A stretch of 9,095 nt of DNA, taken from positions 1 through 9,095 of the forward strand of contig JACQFG010000175.1 of assembly GCA_016200155.1 (NCBI GenBank). The letters are read 5' to 3'. This DNA is from Planctomycetota bacterium. Lineage in GTDB: Bacteria > Planctomycetota > Planctomycetia > Gemmatales > Gemmataceae. A program made the position numbers and the translations under genes. Positions 1-5,945 of this stretch are shown here, piece by piece. Numbering within the stretch: position 1 is the first letter of the stretch; each line of letters starts with the position of its first letter. The notes beneath the pieces were generated by a model that was not told the origin of the DNA, ran no database searches, and saw nothing but the letters and a program-made list of their open reading frames with translations.

Positions 1-121
1 CTTGGCGATGACGATGCCGATTGACGAGGATGCCCGTCCAGCCCAGAAACGACGCGGCCGAGTCCCGGCCGAGCCGGCGGAACAGCGTGTCGAACGGCGG
101 CAGCACTTCGACCCAGGCCAT
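1..121 (-). CDS. 5' fragment of a probable lipopolysaccharide core kinase (Kdo/WaaP family)
   Basis: This is the first 40 codons of a gene that runs off the left edge of the window. It begins with ATG at 121-119, one base after the waaF stop codon (TGACATG), so translational coupling to waaF is likely. The visible protein starts MAWVEVLPPF and reaches FLGWTGILVNRHRHRQ, with no signal peptide or membrane segment. The tail 'GILVNRHRHRQ' resembles the N-terminal strand of Kdo/WaaP-like lipopolysaccharide kinases, which often sit beside heptosyltransferases. No kinase catalytic motif lies inside the window, so the family call rests on a short resemblance and on context. The reading frame and coupling are well supported; another core-modifying enzyme is possible. 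Confidence 0.5.
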   Translation of the reverse strand, partial: MAWVEVLPPFDTLFRRLGRDSAASFLGWTGILVNRHRHRQ

Positions 122-122
122 G

Positions 123-1148
123 TCACGACGCCTTTTGAAAGGGAACACGCAGCAGTTGCCCGACCGCGGCAAGCACCTCGCGCGGTTCGAGCAGCTTCAT
201 GCACACGTGATCGAGCGGGCAAACACGCAACTGGCACGGACCGCACGGGACCTTCTTCTGCAAGCAAATCTCCTTGTCGAAGTACGTCCGTGTCCAGTCG
301 ATGAACGTTGGCCCGAACAGCGACACCACCGGACGATCGAACGCGGCTGCGAAATGGCGAGGCCCGCTGTCGGTCGTCACCAGCAGCGTGCAGCGGCGGA
401 CCAGTGCCTTCGTCAGCCCAAGTGACAGTTGCTCGTCGGCGAGCGAAACAACCCCCGGACGGTTCGCGAGCCTGGCGACCGCTCGCGCCTGTTCACGTTC
501 ACTCGGACCGCACAGGACCAGCACCCTGGCGCCGCGCGAGTCGGTCAAATCCTGAGCAACGGCGGCGAACGATTCGATCGGCCAGAACTTCGCTGCCCCG
601 AATGCGGCCCCGGGATTCAGGCAGATCACCTCGTCGTGGTGATCGATGCGATTCTTCGCGTACACCGCATCGGCGGCGGCTTCATCGGCCGGCGTCGTGA
701 ACAACTCCATGCGATGCCCCGGCGACGGGCAACCGGCGGCTTCGGCGAGCCGATTGTAATCGTCGATGACCGGGCTCGGCTTGAACGTGCCAGCCTCGTC
801 GCGAATCGATTCGAGGCGGTCGGTCAGCATCCAGCCGCGCCAGTCGCGGCGATAGCCGATGCGCCGCTTGCAACCAGCGAGCCAGGCGACCAGCCCGGAG
901 CGAAACGAGTTCGGCAGCAGCACCGCCAGGTCGATGTTCGCGCGCCGCAAGCGCCAGGCAGCCGACGGCCAGCGATCGAGAAAGAGATGAGCATCGAACC
1001 AGGGCGATCCTTCCAGCACGTTGGCAACGTACGGCCGACCTACGGCAATGCAGCGCGCGTTCGTGTAATGCCGGCGCAGCGCGCGAATGGCCGGCGTCGC
1101 CATGACGACGTCGCCGACCCAGTTCGGTAGGAAGATCGCGATGTTCAT
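123..1148 (-). CDS. waaF: ADP-heptose:LPS heptosyltransferase (glycosyltransferase family 9)
   Basis: This 341-residue cytoplasmic or peripheral inner-membrane enzyme would transfer heptose from ADP-heptose to the LPS inner core. The N-terminus MNIAIFLPNWVGDVVMATPA is the typical GT9 opening, in which the loop after the first strand (NWVGD) reaches the acceptor site. The second Rossmann half carries NPGAAFGAAKFWP (178-190), TTDSGPRHFAAAF (258-270) and SLFGPT (276-281), the ADP-heptose-binding signature of WaaF. A cysteine cluster, CGPCQLRVC plus C316 (Cys 302, 305, 310, 316), lies near the C-terminus as in many WaaF-type proteins. Length is normal. The ATG is preceded by GACCCAAACC, with no recognisable Shine-Dalgarno sequence, and a hairpin ends 10 bases upstream. 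hldE, which makes its donor, lies directly upstream. WaaF versus WaaC or a WaaQ-like paralogue cannot be fully separated by eye, but the motifs favour WaaF. Confidence 0.93.
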   Translation of the reverse strand: MNIAIFLPNWVGDVVMATPAIRALRRHYTNARCIAVGRPYVANVLEGSPWFDAHLFLDRWPSAAWRLRRANIDLAVLLPNSFRSGLVAWLAGCKRRIGYRRDWRGWMLTDRLESIRDEAGTFKPSPVIDDYNRLAEAAGCPSPGHRMELFTTPADEAAADAVYAKNRIDHHDEVICLNPGAAFGAAKFWPIESFAAVAQDLTDSRGARVLVLCGPSEREQARAVARLANRPGVVSLADEQLSLGLTKALVRRCTLLVTTDSGPRHFAAAFDRPVVSLFGPTFIDWTRTYFDKEICLQKKVPCGPCQLRVCPLDHVCMKLLEPREVLAAVGQLLRVPFQKAS

Positions 1149-1158
1149 GGTTTGGGTC

Positions 1159-1218
1159 TTCGTTTAGCGCCCGTGTGGCGCCACGCATTCGCGCGGCGCC
1201 ATGCGGGCGCTAAACGAA
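1159..1218. repeat. Imperfect 60-base inverted repeat between hldE and waaF
   Basis: Outer arms 1159-1173 and 1204-1218 are perfectly complementary over 15 bases (TTCGTTTAGCGCCCG and its complement). Pairing continues inward through GGCGCC to a 4-base loop at 1187-1190, with three mismatches in 28 pairs, two of which would be G-U pairs in RNA. The repeat starts 6 bases after the hldE stop codon and ends 10 bases before the waaF ATG, so it fills almost the whole gap. No T-run follows on the minus strand, which argues against a classical intrinsic terminator. It shares most of its arm with the palindrome at 3881-3928. Confidence 0.93.
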
Positions 1219-1224
1219 TTCGTA

Positions 1225-2709
1225 TCACGCTGCCCGCATCCGGTCGATCAGGTTCGTCGTCGAGTGCCCGTGATGCAGCAGCGCCAGATGAACCCGGCCG
1301 CCGTACGATTCGACGAACTGAGCGCCCACGACTTCTTCCTTGCTGTAGTCAGCCCCCTTGACGAGCACGTCGGGGCGGATCGCCTCGATCAGGTGCATCG
1401 GCGTCGATTCGTCGAACACGGTGATGAAGTCGACTGCTTGCAAGCTGGCGAGGATCAGCGAGCGGTCGGCGATCTGCTGCACGGGCCGCGTCTTGCCCTT
1501 CAAGGCGCGCACGCTGGCGTCGCTGTTGAGGCCGACGACGAGCACGTCTCCCTGAGCCCGCGCTTCTTGCAGATACTGGACGTGTCCGGCATGCAGGACG
1601 TCGAAGCAGCCGTTGGTGAAGACGACGCGCTGCCCGAGCCGACGGCGATAGTCGAGTTCCTGCACGGTCGCTTCGAGCGGCAGGACCTTGGTCGGCGACA
1701 GCGTTGCCGCGTGGCCCGGCGTCATCAGGTCGCGCAGAATCTCTTCGCGGGTGACGGTGGCGACGCCGATCTTCTCGACTTCGAGTCCGCCGGCAACGTT
1801 GGCGAGCTGGATCGCCTGGTCGTAATCGGCCCCGGATGCAAGGGCGAGGCCGAGCACGCTCATGACCATGTCGCCGGCGCCGGTGATGTCATACACGTGC
1901 CGTGGCCGGGTCGGGAAATGCTTGGCCCGCCCGTCACGATGCTTGAGCGCCATGCCGTCCTTGTCGAGCGTGATGATGGCAGCTTCGAGATCGAGCGTCT
2001 CTTGCAGATGCGCCGCGGCCGACCAGACTTCGTTCATGTCTTCGAGGGTTCGCGACGATGCGAGTCCGGCTTCCAGGCGATTGGGCGTGATCGCGGAGCA
2101 GCCGTGGTACTTGCGATAGTCGTGCCCGCGGATCGGGTCGGCGATGACCTTTAGGTTCTTCGCCCGGGCGGCGCTGATGATCTGGCTGAGCAGGCCCGGC
2201 GTGCATACACCCTTGTCGTAATCGCTGATCAGCACGACGTCGGTCTTCTTGAGCTGACTCTGAACCACGAGCATGATCTGCTCGCGAATCACCTCGCTGA
2301 TCGGCCGGCGGTCTTCGTAATCGACGCGGATCATCTGCTGCGGGTGGCGATGCTGGGCCCGGCCGACGTAGCGTTCCTTGACGGTGCTGGGCCGATCGAC
2401 GTCGGTGATGACGGCCTCGTGATCGATGCAGAGATCGGTGAGCATCTGGCGAATGCGGCCGGCGTCGTGATCGTTGCCGACGATGCCGGCGAGCATGACC
2501 TTGGCGCCAAGCGCGCGCAGCATGGTGGCGACGCTGGATGCCCCGCCGAGCCGTTCCTCGCGGCGATCGGCGCGCAAGAGGATGACCGGCGCTTCCTGGC
2601 TGATGCGTTCGGCATCGCCCCACACGTAGCGATCCATCATGACGTCGCCGACGACGAGCACGCGCGGCGCGCCGAGGTTTTGCACGAGATCGACCAGTTC
2701 CTTGGACAT
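1225..2709 (-). CDS. hldE: Bifunctional heptose-7-phosphate kinase / heptose-1-phosphate adenylyltransferase
   Basis: This 494-residue cytosolic enzyme catalyses two steps of ADP-heptose synthesis. The N-terminal PfkB-type sugar kinase (about 1-330) shows VVGDVMMDRYVWG (from 19), GGASSVA (55-61, usually GGAANVA) and DITGAGD (274-280), with D280 the expected catalytic base. The C-terminal nucleotidyltransferase (about 358-494) shows FTNGCFDVLHAGHVQYL (364-380), containing the HxGH adenylyl-transfer motif at 373-376, and GHSTTNLIDRM near the end. Both domains are intact and the length matches fused HldE. I chose the ATG at 2709 because AAGGAGGA lies 7 bases upstream and MSKELVDLVQNL fits the family. 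A longer frame from a TTG at 2775 would only translate the inverted repeat at 2727-2810. It sits between the deoxyhypusine-synthase-like gene and waaF, consistent with supplying ADP-heptose to WaaF. Confidence 0.96.
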   Translation of the reverse strand: MSKELVDLVQNLGAPRVLVVGDVMMDRYVWGDAERISQEAPVILLRADRREERLGGASSVATMLRALGAKVMLAGIVGNDHDAGRIRQMLTDLCIDHEAVITDVDRPSTVKERYVGRAQHRHPQQMIRVDYEDRRPISEVIREQIMLVVQSQLKKTDVVLISDYDKGVCTPGLLSQIISAARAKNLKVIADPIRGHDYRKYHGCSAITPNRLEAGLASSRTLEDMNEVWSAAAHLQETLDLEAAIITLDKDGMALKHRDGRAKHFPTRPRHVYDITGAGDMVMSVLGLALASGADYDQAIQLANVAGGLEVEKIGVATVTREEILRDLMTPGHAATLSPTKVLPLEATVQELDYRRRLGQRVVFTNGCFDVLHAGHVQYLQEARAQGDVLVVGLNSDASVRALKGKTRPVQQIADRSLILASLQAVDFITVFDESTPMHLIEAIRPDVLVKGADYSKEEVVGAQFVESYGGRVHLALLHHGHSTTNLIDRMRAA

Positions 2710-2716
2710 TCCCCGA

Positions 2717-2728
2717 TCCTCCTTGAGT
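2717..2728 (-). promoter_or_regulatory. Strong Shine-Dalgarno that fixes the hldE start
   Basis: On the minus strand these bases read ACTCAAGGAGGA, 7 bases before the ATG at 2709. The identical 12 bases precede the ATG at 3850 of the upstream gene. The 5' end overlaps the outermost two bases of the inverted repeat at 2727-2810, so the ribosome site lies immediately beside the base of that stem. Confidence 0.85.
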
Positions 2729-2810
2729 TTAGCCGCAACGCCGAAGGCGTGCGTGGGCGCGTCGCCCCTTGGCAAGTCGTCCGCGCACGCCTTCGGCGTT
2801 GCGGCTAAAC
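2727..2810. repeat. 84-base inverted repeat with perfect 27-base arms
   Basis: Arms 2727-2753 and 2784-2810 are exactly complementary over 27 bases, beginning GTTTAGCCGCAACGCC, with a 30-base spacer at 2754-2783. The arm carries its own internal near-palindrome (CGCCGAAGGCG). The element fills most of the 115-base gap between the stop codon of the deoxyhypusine-synthase-like gene (2825) and the hldE start (2709). No transposase, target duplication or poly-T tail is visible. It shares the GTTTAGC outer end with the repeats at 1159-1218 and 3881-3928, but its interior is unrelated to theirs. Confidence 0.95.
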
Positions 2811-2824
2811 GGGTATGTTGGCAT

Positions 2825-3850
2825 TCACGCCGCCGCCGGCGTCTCCACGGGGACCCGTTTGGCGAGCTGGCACGTGACGGCCAGGTGCAGCAGCGGCAGC
2901 ATGATCTCGTGGTGGCCGATCAACTCGATGCCCTCGGAGCTGGGACGTTCCAGGACGTTGACGCGCGAGCGATACTGCGCTTGCTTGTCTAGGTTGACCG
3001 TCACCAGGCCGTCGAGGCTGTGGCCGAAGTTGTTGGCAACGGAGACGGCTTTGACGAAGACTTCGGGCATGATGACGGCGCTGCCGAGGTTCATCCAGAC
3101 CCCGTAGGCCATGCCGGCCACGACGCTGCACAATCGGCGGAAGTCGATGAGCGATGCCTCGCCCAGGGCGGCGCCGGAGACGTGCGGGTGCATGTGAACG
3201 ATGTCGGTGCCGAGCGCGACGTGAACGGTGCAGGGAATGCCGGCGCGGTAGGCGGCGAGCACCAGGCTCGATTCGTCGTGGGCGCAGTTCATCTCGTCGA
3301 GATGCCGGCCCAGCGCCCAGCCCAGGCCGATGTCATTTTCCGCTCCGTTGTGGGCAGCGACGGCGAAAGCGTCGGCGGTGTCGCGGGCCATGCCGAACTC
3401 CCCCTTGGGAAGCTGCGTCGCCACGTTCTCGCTGGTCTTGCCGGCAAACGCCAGCTCGAAGTCGTGAATCGCCGCCGACCCGTTCATGGCGACGGCTTTG
3501 ATGACGCCGCACTTGATCCAGTCGATCAGGTACGGAGCGCAGCCGGTCTTGATGACGTGGCCGCCCAGCGCGACGGCAACCGTTCGGCCTTCGCGATGGG
3601 CCCGGCACAGGTGATTCGTGACGCGGCGAATGTCGTTGGCGGCGAGCTGTTTGGGCAAGCTGAGCAGCCAGTCCTCGGCGCTGGCGTTGGCGTCGACCGG
3701 TTGGCCGAGGTCATCGTGGAAGACCTTCGACGGCCGGGAACTCAGGTCGTAGGTCTTCAGGGCGGAAAGATCATACGGTTTGTGCGTTTCGAGCGCCGTG
3801 AAATGGGGCGCGTTGAGCAAGGCGTGATCGTTCGAGGGGATGTCCGACAT
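2825..3850 (-). CDS. Deoxyhypusine-synthase-like protein of unknown role, in an LPS gene cluster
   Basis: This 341-residue soluble protein has no signal peptide or membrane segment. Sections such as VALGGHVIKTG (just after position 100), NGSAAIHDFELA, SGAALGEASLIDFRR, MNLGSAVIMPEVFVKA and ELIGHHEIMLPLL match, from memory, a bacterial family annotated as deoxyhypusine-synthase-like with a Rossmann-type NAD fold. Bacteria lack the eIF5A substrate. Where true deoxyhypusine synthases have the catalytic lysine in an SWGKI-type motif, this protein appears to have GHHEI, so the eukaryotic reaction is unlikely. I moved the start from an ATG at 3901, inside a palindrome, to the ATG at 3850, which has AAGGAGGA upstream and gives MSDIPSNDH. 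Its place between lpxK and hldE suggests a link to envelope or sugar metabolism, but the substrate is unknown. Gene certainty is high; functional certainty is low. Confidence 0.8.
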   Translation of the reverse strand: MSDIPSNDHALLNAPHFTALETHKPYDLSALKTYDLSSRPSKVFHDDLGQPVDANASAEDWLLSLPKQLAANDIRRVTNHLCRAHREGRTVAVALGGHVIKTGCAPYLIDWIKCGVIKAVAMNGSAAIHDFELAFAGKTSENVATQLPKGEFGMARDTADAFAVAAHNGAENDIGLGWALGRHLDEMNCAHDESSLVLAAYRAGIPCTVHVALGTDIVHMHPHVSGAALGEASLIDFRRLCSVVAGMAYGVWMNLGSAVIMPEVFVKAVSVANNFGHSLDGLVTVNLDKQAQYRSRVNVLERPSSEGIELIGHHEIMLPLLHLAVTCQLAKRVPVETPAAA

Positions 3851-3856
3851 GCCGTC

Positions 3857-3868
3857 TCCTCCTTGAGT
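3857..3868 (-). promoter_or_regulatory. Strong Shine-Dalgarno that fixes the start at 3850
   Basis: The minus strand reads ACTCAAGGAGGA, with the AGGAGGA core about 6 bases before the ATG at 3850. It is identical over 12 bases to the hldE leader. It decides against the upstream ATG at 3901, whose extra 17 codons would be encoded by palindrome and leader sequence. Confidence 0.85.
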
Positions 3869-3880
3869 CGGGTTGGGATT

Positions 3881-3928
3881 GTTTACGTTTAGCGCTCGCA
3901 TGGCGCCATGCGAGCGCTAAACGTAAAC
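3881..3928. repeat. Perfect 48-base palindrome overlapping the lpxK stop codon
   Basis: The two 24-base halves (3881-3904 and 3905-3928) are exact reverse complements with no spacer. Each half starts GTTTACGTTTAGCGCTCG, and GGCGCC is at the centre. On the minus strand the first 12 bases encode the last three residues of LpxK (VYV) and its TAG stop. The remainder precedes the Shine-Dalgarno of the next gene. A hairpin of about 22 pairs, or a DNA cruciform, is possible. No T-run follows, so it does not look like a standard intrinsic terminator. It is related to the repeat at 1159-1218. Confidence 0.97.
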
Positions 3929-4987
3929 AGCCGTTTTCCGCAGTCGTTCTTCGAGCGCCTCCTGCCCCGAAGTTATCTGCAATTCTATACGTAGCGCCCA
4001 CAGTTCGCGATCGCCCAGGCGGTCCAGGCGGAGTTTCACGAGGTCCTTTTGCGTCGTCACGACCGCCGTGTCGGGCGGAAGTTGCCGGGCCCAGTTGCGC
4101 AAATCCTCGACGTCGTCTTTCAAATACGGGTGATGGTCGGGAAACGTCCGCCATCCGATCACGTATAGCCCGAGTCGTTGCAGCGTTTGCCGAAACGCCT
4201 CGGGATTGCCGAGCCCGCAGAACGCCGCGATCGGGCGACTTTGCAACGCTTGCAGGTCGATCGTTTCGCGCGATGCGTTGCACCACCGGGCCGGGCGATG
4301 CGTCGATTCGACGATCGGCATCTCCGGGCTGATCCGCTGTACGGTCGCGCGGATCGCTTGCACTACCTCCGGCGCCACCAGGTCGCAGCGCGTCACCATG
4401 ACCACGTCGGCCCGGTTCAAGCTGCCGATCGGCTCACGCAGGAGACCGCGCGGCAGCAGGTAGCCATGACCCCAAGGGCAGGTCGCATCGATCAGGACGA
4501 TGTCGAGATCGCGGTGGAGCCGGCGATGCTGGAAGCCGTCGTCGAGCACCAGGATCTCGCTATCCAGCTCCTCGACCGCCGTCCGTGCGAGGGCGACGCG
4601 ATCGGCGCCTTGCAGATGCGGGACATCGGGCAGGTTTTCTTCCAGCACGCGCGCCTCGTCGTTCCGGCCCGCTTCATTCTCGCTGCCGTAGCCTCGGCTC
4701 AGCAGCGCCACGCGCAAATCGTGCTGGCGATAAAACCGCGCGATGTATTCGACGCACGGCGTCTTGCCGGTGCCGCCGACCGTCAGGTTGCCGACGCTGA
4801 CGACGGGGACGGCGGCCATGTGGATCGCCTTCCAGCCGCGCTTGAACGCGATATTTCGCAATCCCACGCCGAACCGATAGCCGAGGCTGGCCGTCCACAG
4901 GCCGGCACGCAGAAGCATGGGCCAGGGTCCGGAGCGCTCGCCGCGGATCAGTGCGTGATAAGCATCGTTCAAAGCGCAATCGCTCAC
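3917..4987 (-). CDS. lpxK: Tetraacyldisaccharide 4'-kinase (lipid A biosynthesis)
   Basis: LpxK is an inner-membrane-associated kinase that phosphorylates the 4' position of the tetraacyldisaccharide 1-phosphate precursor to give lipid IVA. The 356-residue protein has the family landmarks in order: VSVGNLTVGGTGKTP with the P-loop GGTGKT at 71-76, SRGYG (98-101), LDDGFQHRRL (148-157), FPDHHPY (282-288) and TTQKDLVKL (311-319). A hydrophobic N-terminal stretch near 24-45 fits membrane association. The start is GTG at 4987. It has no clear Shine-Dalgarno and lies only about 10 bases after the predicted transcription start, so it is nearly leaderless; a TTG five codons further in is an alternative. 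The final VYV and TAG stop are encoded by the palindrome at 3881-3928. It is the first gene of the envelope cluster. Confidence 0.95.
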   Translation of the reverse strand: MSDCALNDAYHALIRGERSGPWPMLLRAGLWTASLGYRFGVGLRNIAFKRGWKAIHMAAVPVVSVGNLTVGGTGKTPCVEYIARFYRQHDLRVALLSRGYGSENEAGRNDEARVLEENLPDVPHLQGADRVALARTAVEELDSEILVLDDGFQHRRLHRDLDIVLIDATCPWGHGYLLPRGLLREPIGSLNRADVVMVTRCDLVAPEVVQAIRATVQRISPEMPIVESTHRPARWCNASRETIDLQALQSRPIAAFCGLGNPEAFRQTLQRLGLYVIGWRTFPDHHPYLKDDVEDLRNWARQLPPDTAVVTTQKDLVKLRLDRLGDRELWALRIELQITSGQEALEERLRKTAVYV

Positions 4988-5003
4988 ACTTTCAAGGAAC
5001 GAT

Positions 5004-5033
5004 GTTATAGTCGGAAAGGGAAATTGGAGTCAA
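5004..5033 (-). promoter_or_regulatory. Sigma70-like promoter upstream of lpxK
   Basis: The minus strand reads TTGACT (5033-5028), an 18-base spacer, then TATAAC (5009-5004). Each hexamer matches the housekeeping consensus at five of six positions. The expected transcription start is near 4997, about 10 bases before the lpxK GTG. It lies in the 125-base gap after the TPR-like gene and just downstream of the hairpin at 5061-5106, as expected for the head of a separate transcription unit. It is a prediction by eye; planctomycete promoter consensus may differ. Confidence 0.6.
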
Positions 5034-5060
5034 CGCCGGTTTGCGAAATGGCATCAAGCG

Positions 5061-5106
5061 AGCCCGCAGCGCAAGCAAGGGACGACCCTTGCTTGCGCTG
5101 CGGGCT
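5061..5106. repeat. Perfect 21-base inverted repeat with 4-base loop, possible transcription or mRNA end signal
   Basis: Arms 5061-5081 and 5086-5106 (starting AGCCCGCAGCGCAAGC) pair perfectly around the loop ACGA. The stem begins 6 bases after the TAA stop of the TPR-like gene (5115-5113). No U-tract follows on the minus strand, so it is not a textbook intrinsic terminator. It could protect the 3' end of the upstream mRNA or assist termination. Its position before the lpxK promoter suits a boundary between two transcription units. Confidence 0.93.
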
Positions 5107-5112
5107 TGGAAT

Positions 5113-5835
5113 TTACTTGGTCCCGCTCAACTCGACGATGCGGCGGTCGGCTTCTTGATGGCGGCGCGGATCGACGTCGTGCTCCTTGACGTCCTTGTAG
5201 AGTTCGAGCGCCTTGGTGCGATTCTTGAGCTGCCGATCGTAAATACGTGCGGCCCGGATGCGCGCCTCGGAGGGCTTCGAGTTCCACTCCCAGCTGCGCT
5301 GATAGTATTCGACCGCCAGGTAATACATGCGGTAGGCCTTGCTCTCGTAGATGTCGCCGAGCATCAGTGCGACGTCGGAGATCTTGTCGCTTTGGGGATA
5401 CTTCGTCAGGATCTCCTGGAAGATGACCTCGGCGCGCCGCTGGTTGTCGGTGTATTCGAGGCCGATGCCCTTGTCCTTGTAGCCCATGGCCCAGGTGAAC
5501 AGCTTGTTCGCCTCCGGGACATTGGTGTTGCCCTTCAGGTTCGGCGGCGGGACGACGAGGTGCAGGATGAACGCGTGCTTGGGGATGCGGTGAAAGCCGA
5601 CGAGTTCTTCCTTGGCCCAGGCTTCGCGTTCCTTGTCGTTGCGTTGATGATAGTGAACGTAGAGTTGTTCGAGCGCTTTTTGATAGTCGCGCCGCACCGT
5701 GAGGAGCTTCTGTACCAGCTCGAGGTCGGTGCGCTTGCCGGCGTTGTCGGTGGACGGGGTCTGGGCGTGCGGCACCGTCGCCAGCAAGGCGAAGCTGAAC
5801 AACACCAGCAACGGCGCCAACCAGCGCTGGGCCAC
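5113..5835 (-). CDS. Exported TPR-like helical repeat protein, function unknown
   Basis: This 240-residue protein has an N-terminal signal peptide: MAQR, then the hydrophobic stretch WLAPLLVLFSFALLATV, with plausible cleavage after VPHA near residue 24. It is probably periplasmic and lacks a lipobox cysteine. From about 105 onward it consists of amphipathic helices resembling degenerate tetratricopeptide repeats, for example RRAEVIFQEILTKYPQSD (133-150), LAVEYYQRSWEW (173-184) and KALELYKDVKEHD (208-220). This resembles BamD/YbgF-type scaffolds. No catalytic motif is seen. I chose the GTG at 5835 because AGGGGA lies 6 bases upstream and the signal peptide begins there. A longer frame from a TTG at 5931 would translate the heptamer repeat. 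The name beyond TPR-like cannot be given. Confidence 0.78.
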   Translation of the reverse strand: MAQRWLAPLLVLFSFALLATVPHAQTPSTDNAGKRTDLELVQKLLTVRRDYQKALEQLYVHYHQRNDKEREAWAKEELVGFHRIPKHAFILHLVVPPPNLKGNTNVPEANKLFTWAMGYKDKGIGLEYTDNQRRAEVIFQEILTKYPQSDKISDVALMLGDIYESKAYRMYYLAVEYYQRSWEWNSKPSEARIRAARIYDRQLKNRTKALELYKDVKEHDVDPRRHQEADRRIVELSGTK

Positions 5836-5841
5836 GACGCG

Positions 5842-5847
5842 TCCCCT
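5842..5847 (-). promoter_or_regulatory. Shine-Dalgarno supporting a GTG start at 5835
   Basis: The minus strand reads AGGGGA, followed by six bases (CGCGTC) and GTG. This site, with the signal peptide that begins at that codon, decides the start of the TPR-like gene in the absence of any ATG nearby. Confidence 0.65.
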
Positions 5848-5854
5848 AAACTGG

Positions 5855-5940
5855 ATTGCAAAGTGCAAATTGCAAATTGCAAATTGAAAAATCGGTAACC
5901 TGTCGACCAATTTGCAATTTGCAATTTGCAATTTGCAATT
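5855..5940. repeat. Inverted pair of heptamer tandem arrays (ATTGCAA / CAATTTG)
   Basis: The left array (5855-5886) holds four ATTGCAA units, the second altered to AGTGCAA, plus a partial unit. The right array (5908-5940) holds four perfect CAATTTG units plus CAATT. The arrays are complementary over about 32 bases with two mismatches, around a 21-base spacer (5887-5907), so a long AT-rich stem with several slipped registers is possible. The element lies between the PIN-TRAM stop codon (5948-5946) and the GTG of the TPR-like gene. It is far more AT-rich than the flanking genes. It is not a CRISPR array, because the units abut without spacers. Confidence 0.95.
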
Positions 5941-5945
5941 CCCGT

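Noticed and set aside
1201..2154. Plus-strand open frame of 317 codons opposite hldE
   Set aside because: The hldE reading on the other strand has all its motifs, and this frame begins inside the repeat at 1159-1218 and shows no recognisable domain.
2727..2810. Miniature transposable element (MITE) with target duplications
   Set aside because: The terminal inverted repeats fit, but no flanking direct duplication is visible here or at the other repeats, so insertion cannot be shown from this sequence.
3020..3892. Plus-strand open frame of 290 codons
   Set aside because: It lies wholly antisense to the deoxyhypusine-synthase-like gene and reads as low-complexity, charge-rich shadow of a GC-rich codon pattern, with no family motif.
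5855..5940. Possible CRISPR array in the heptamer region
   Set aside because: The units are 7 bases long and abut directly with no unique spacers, and no cas gene is present.
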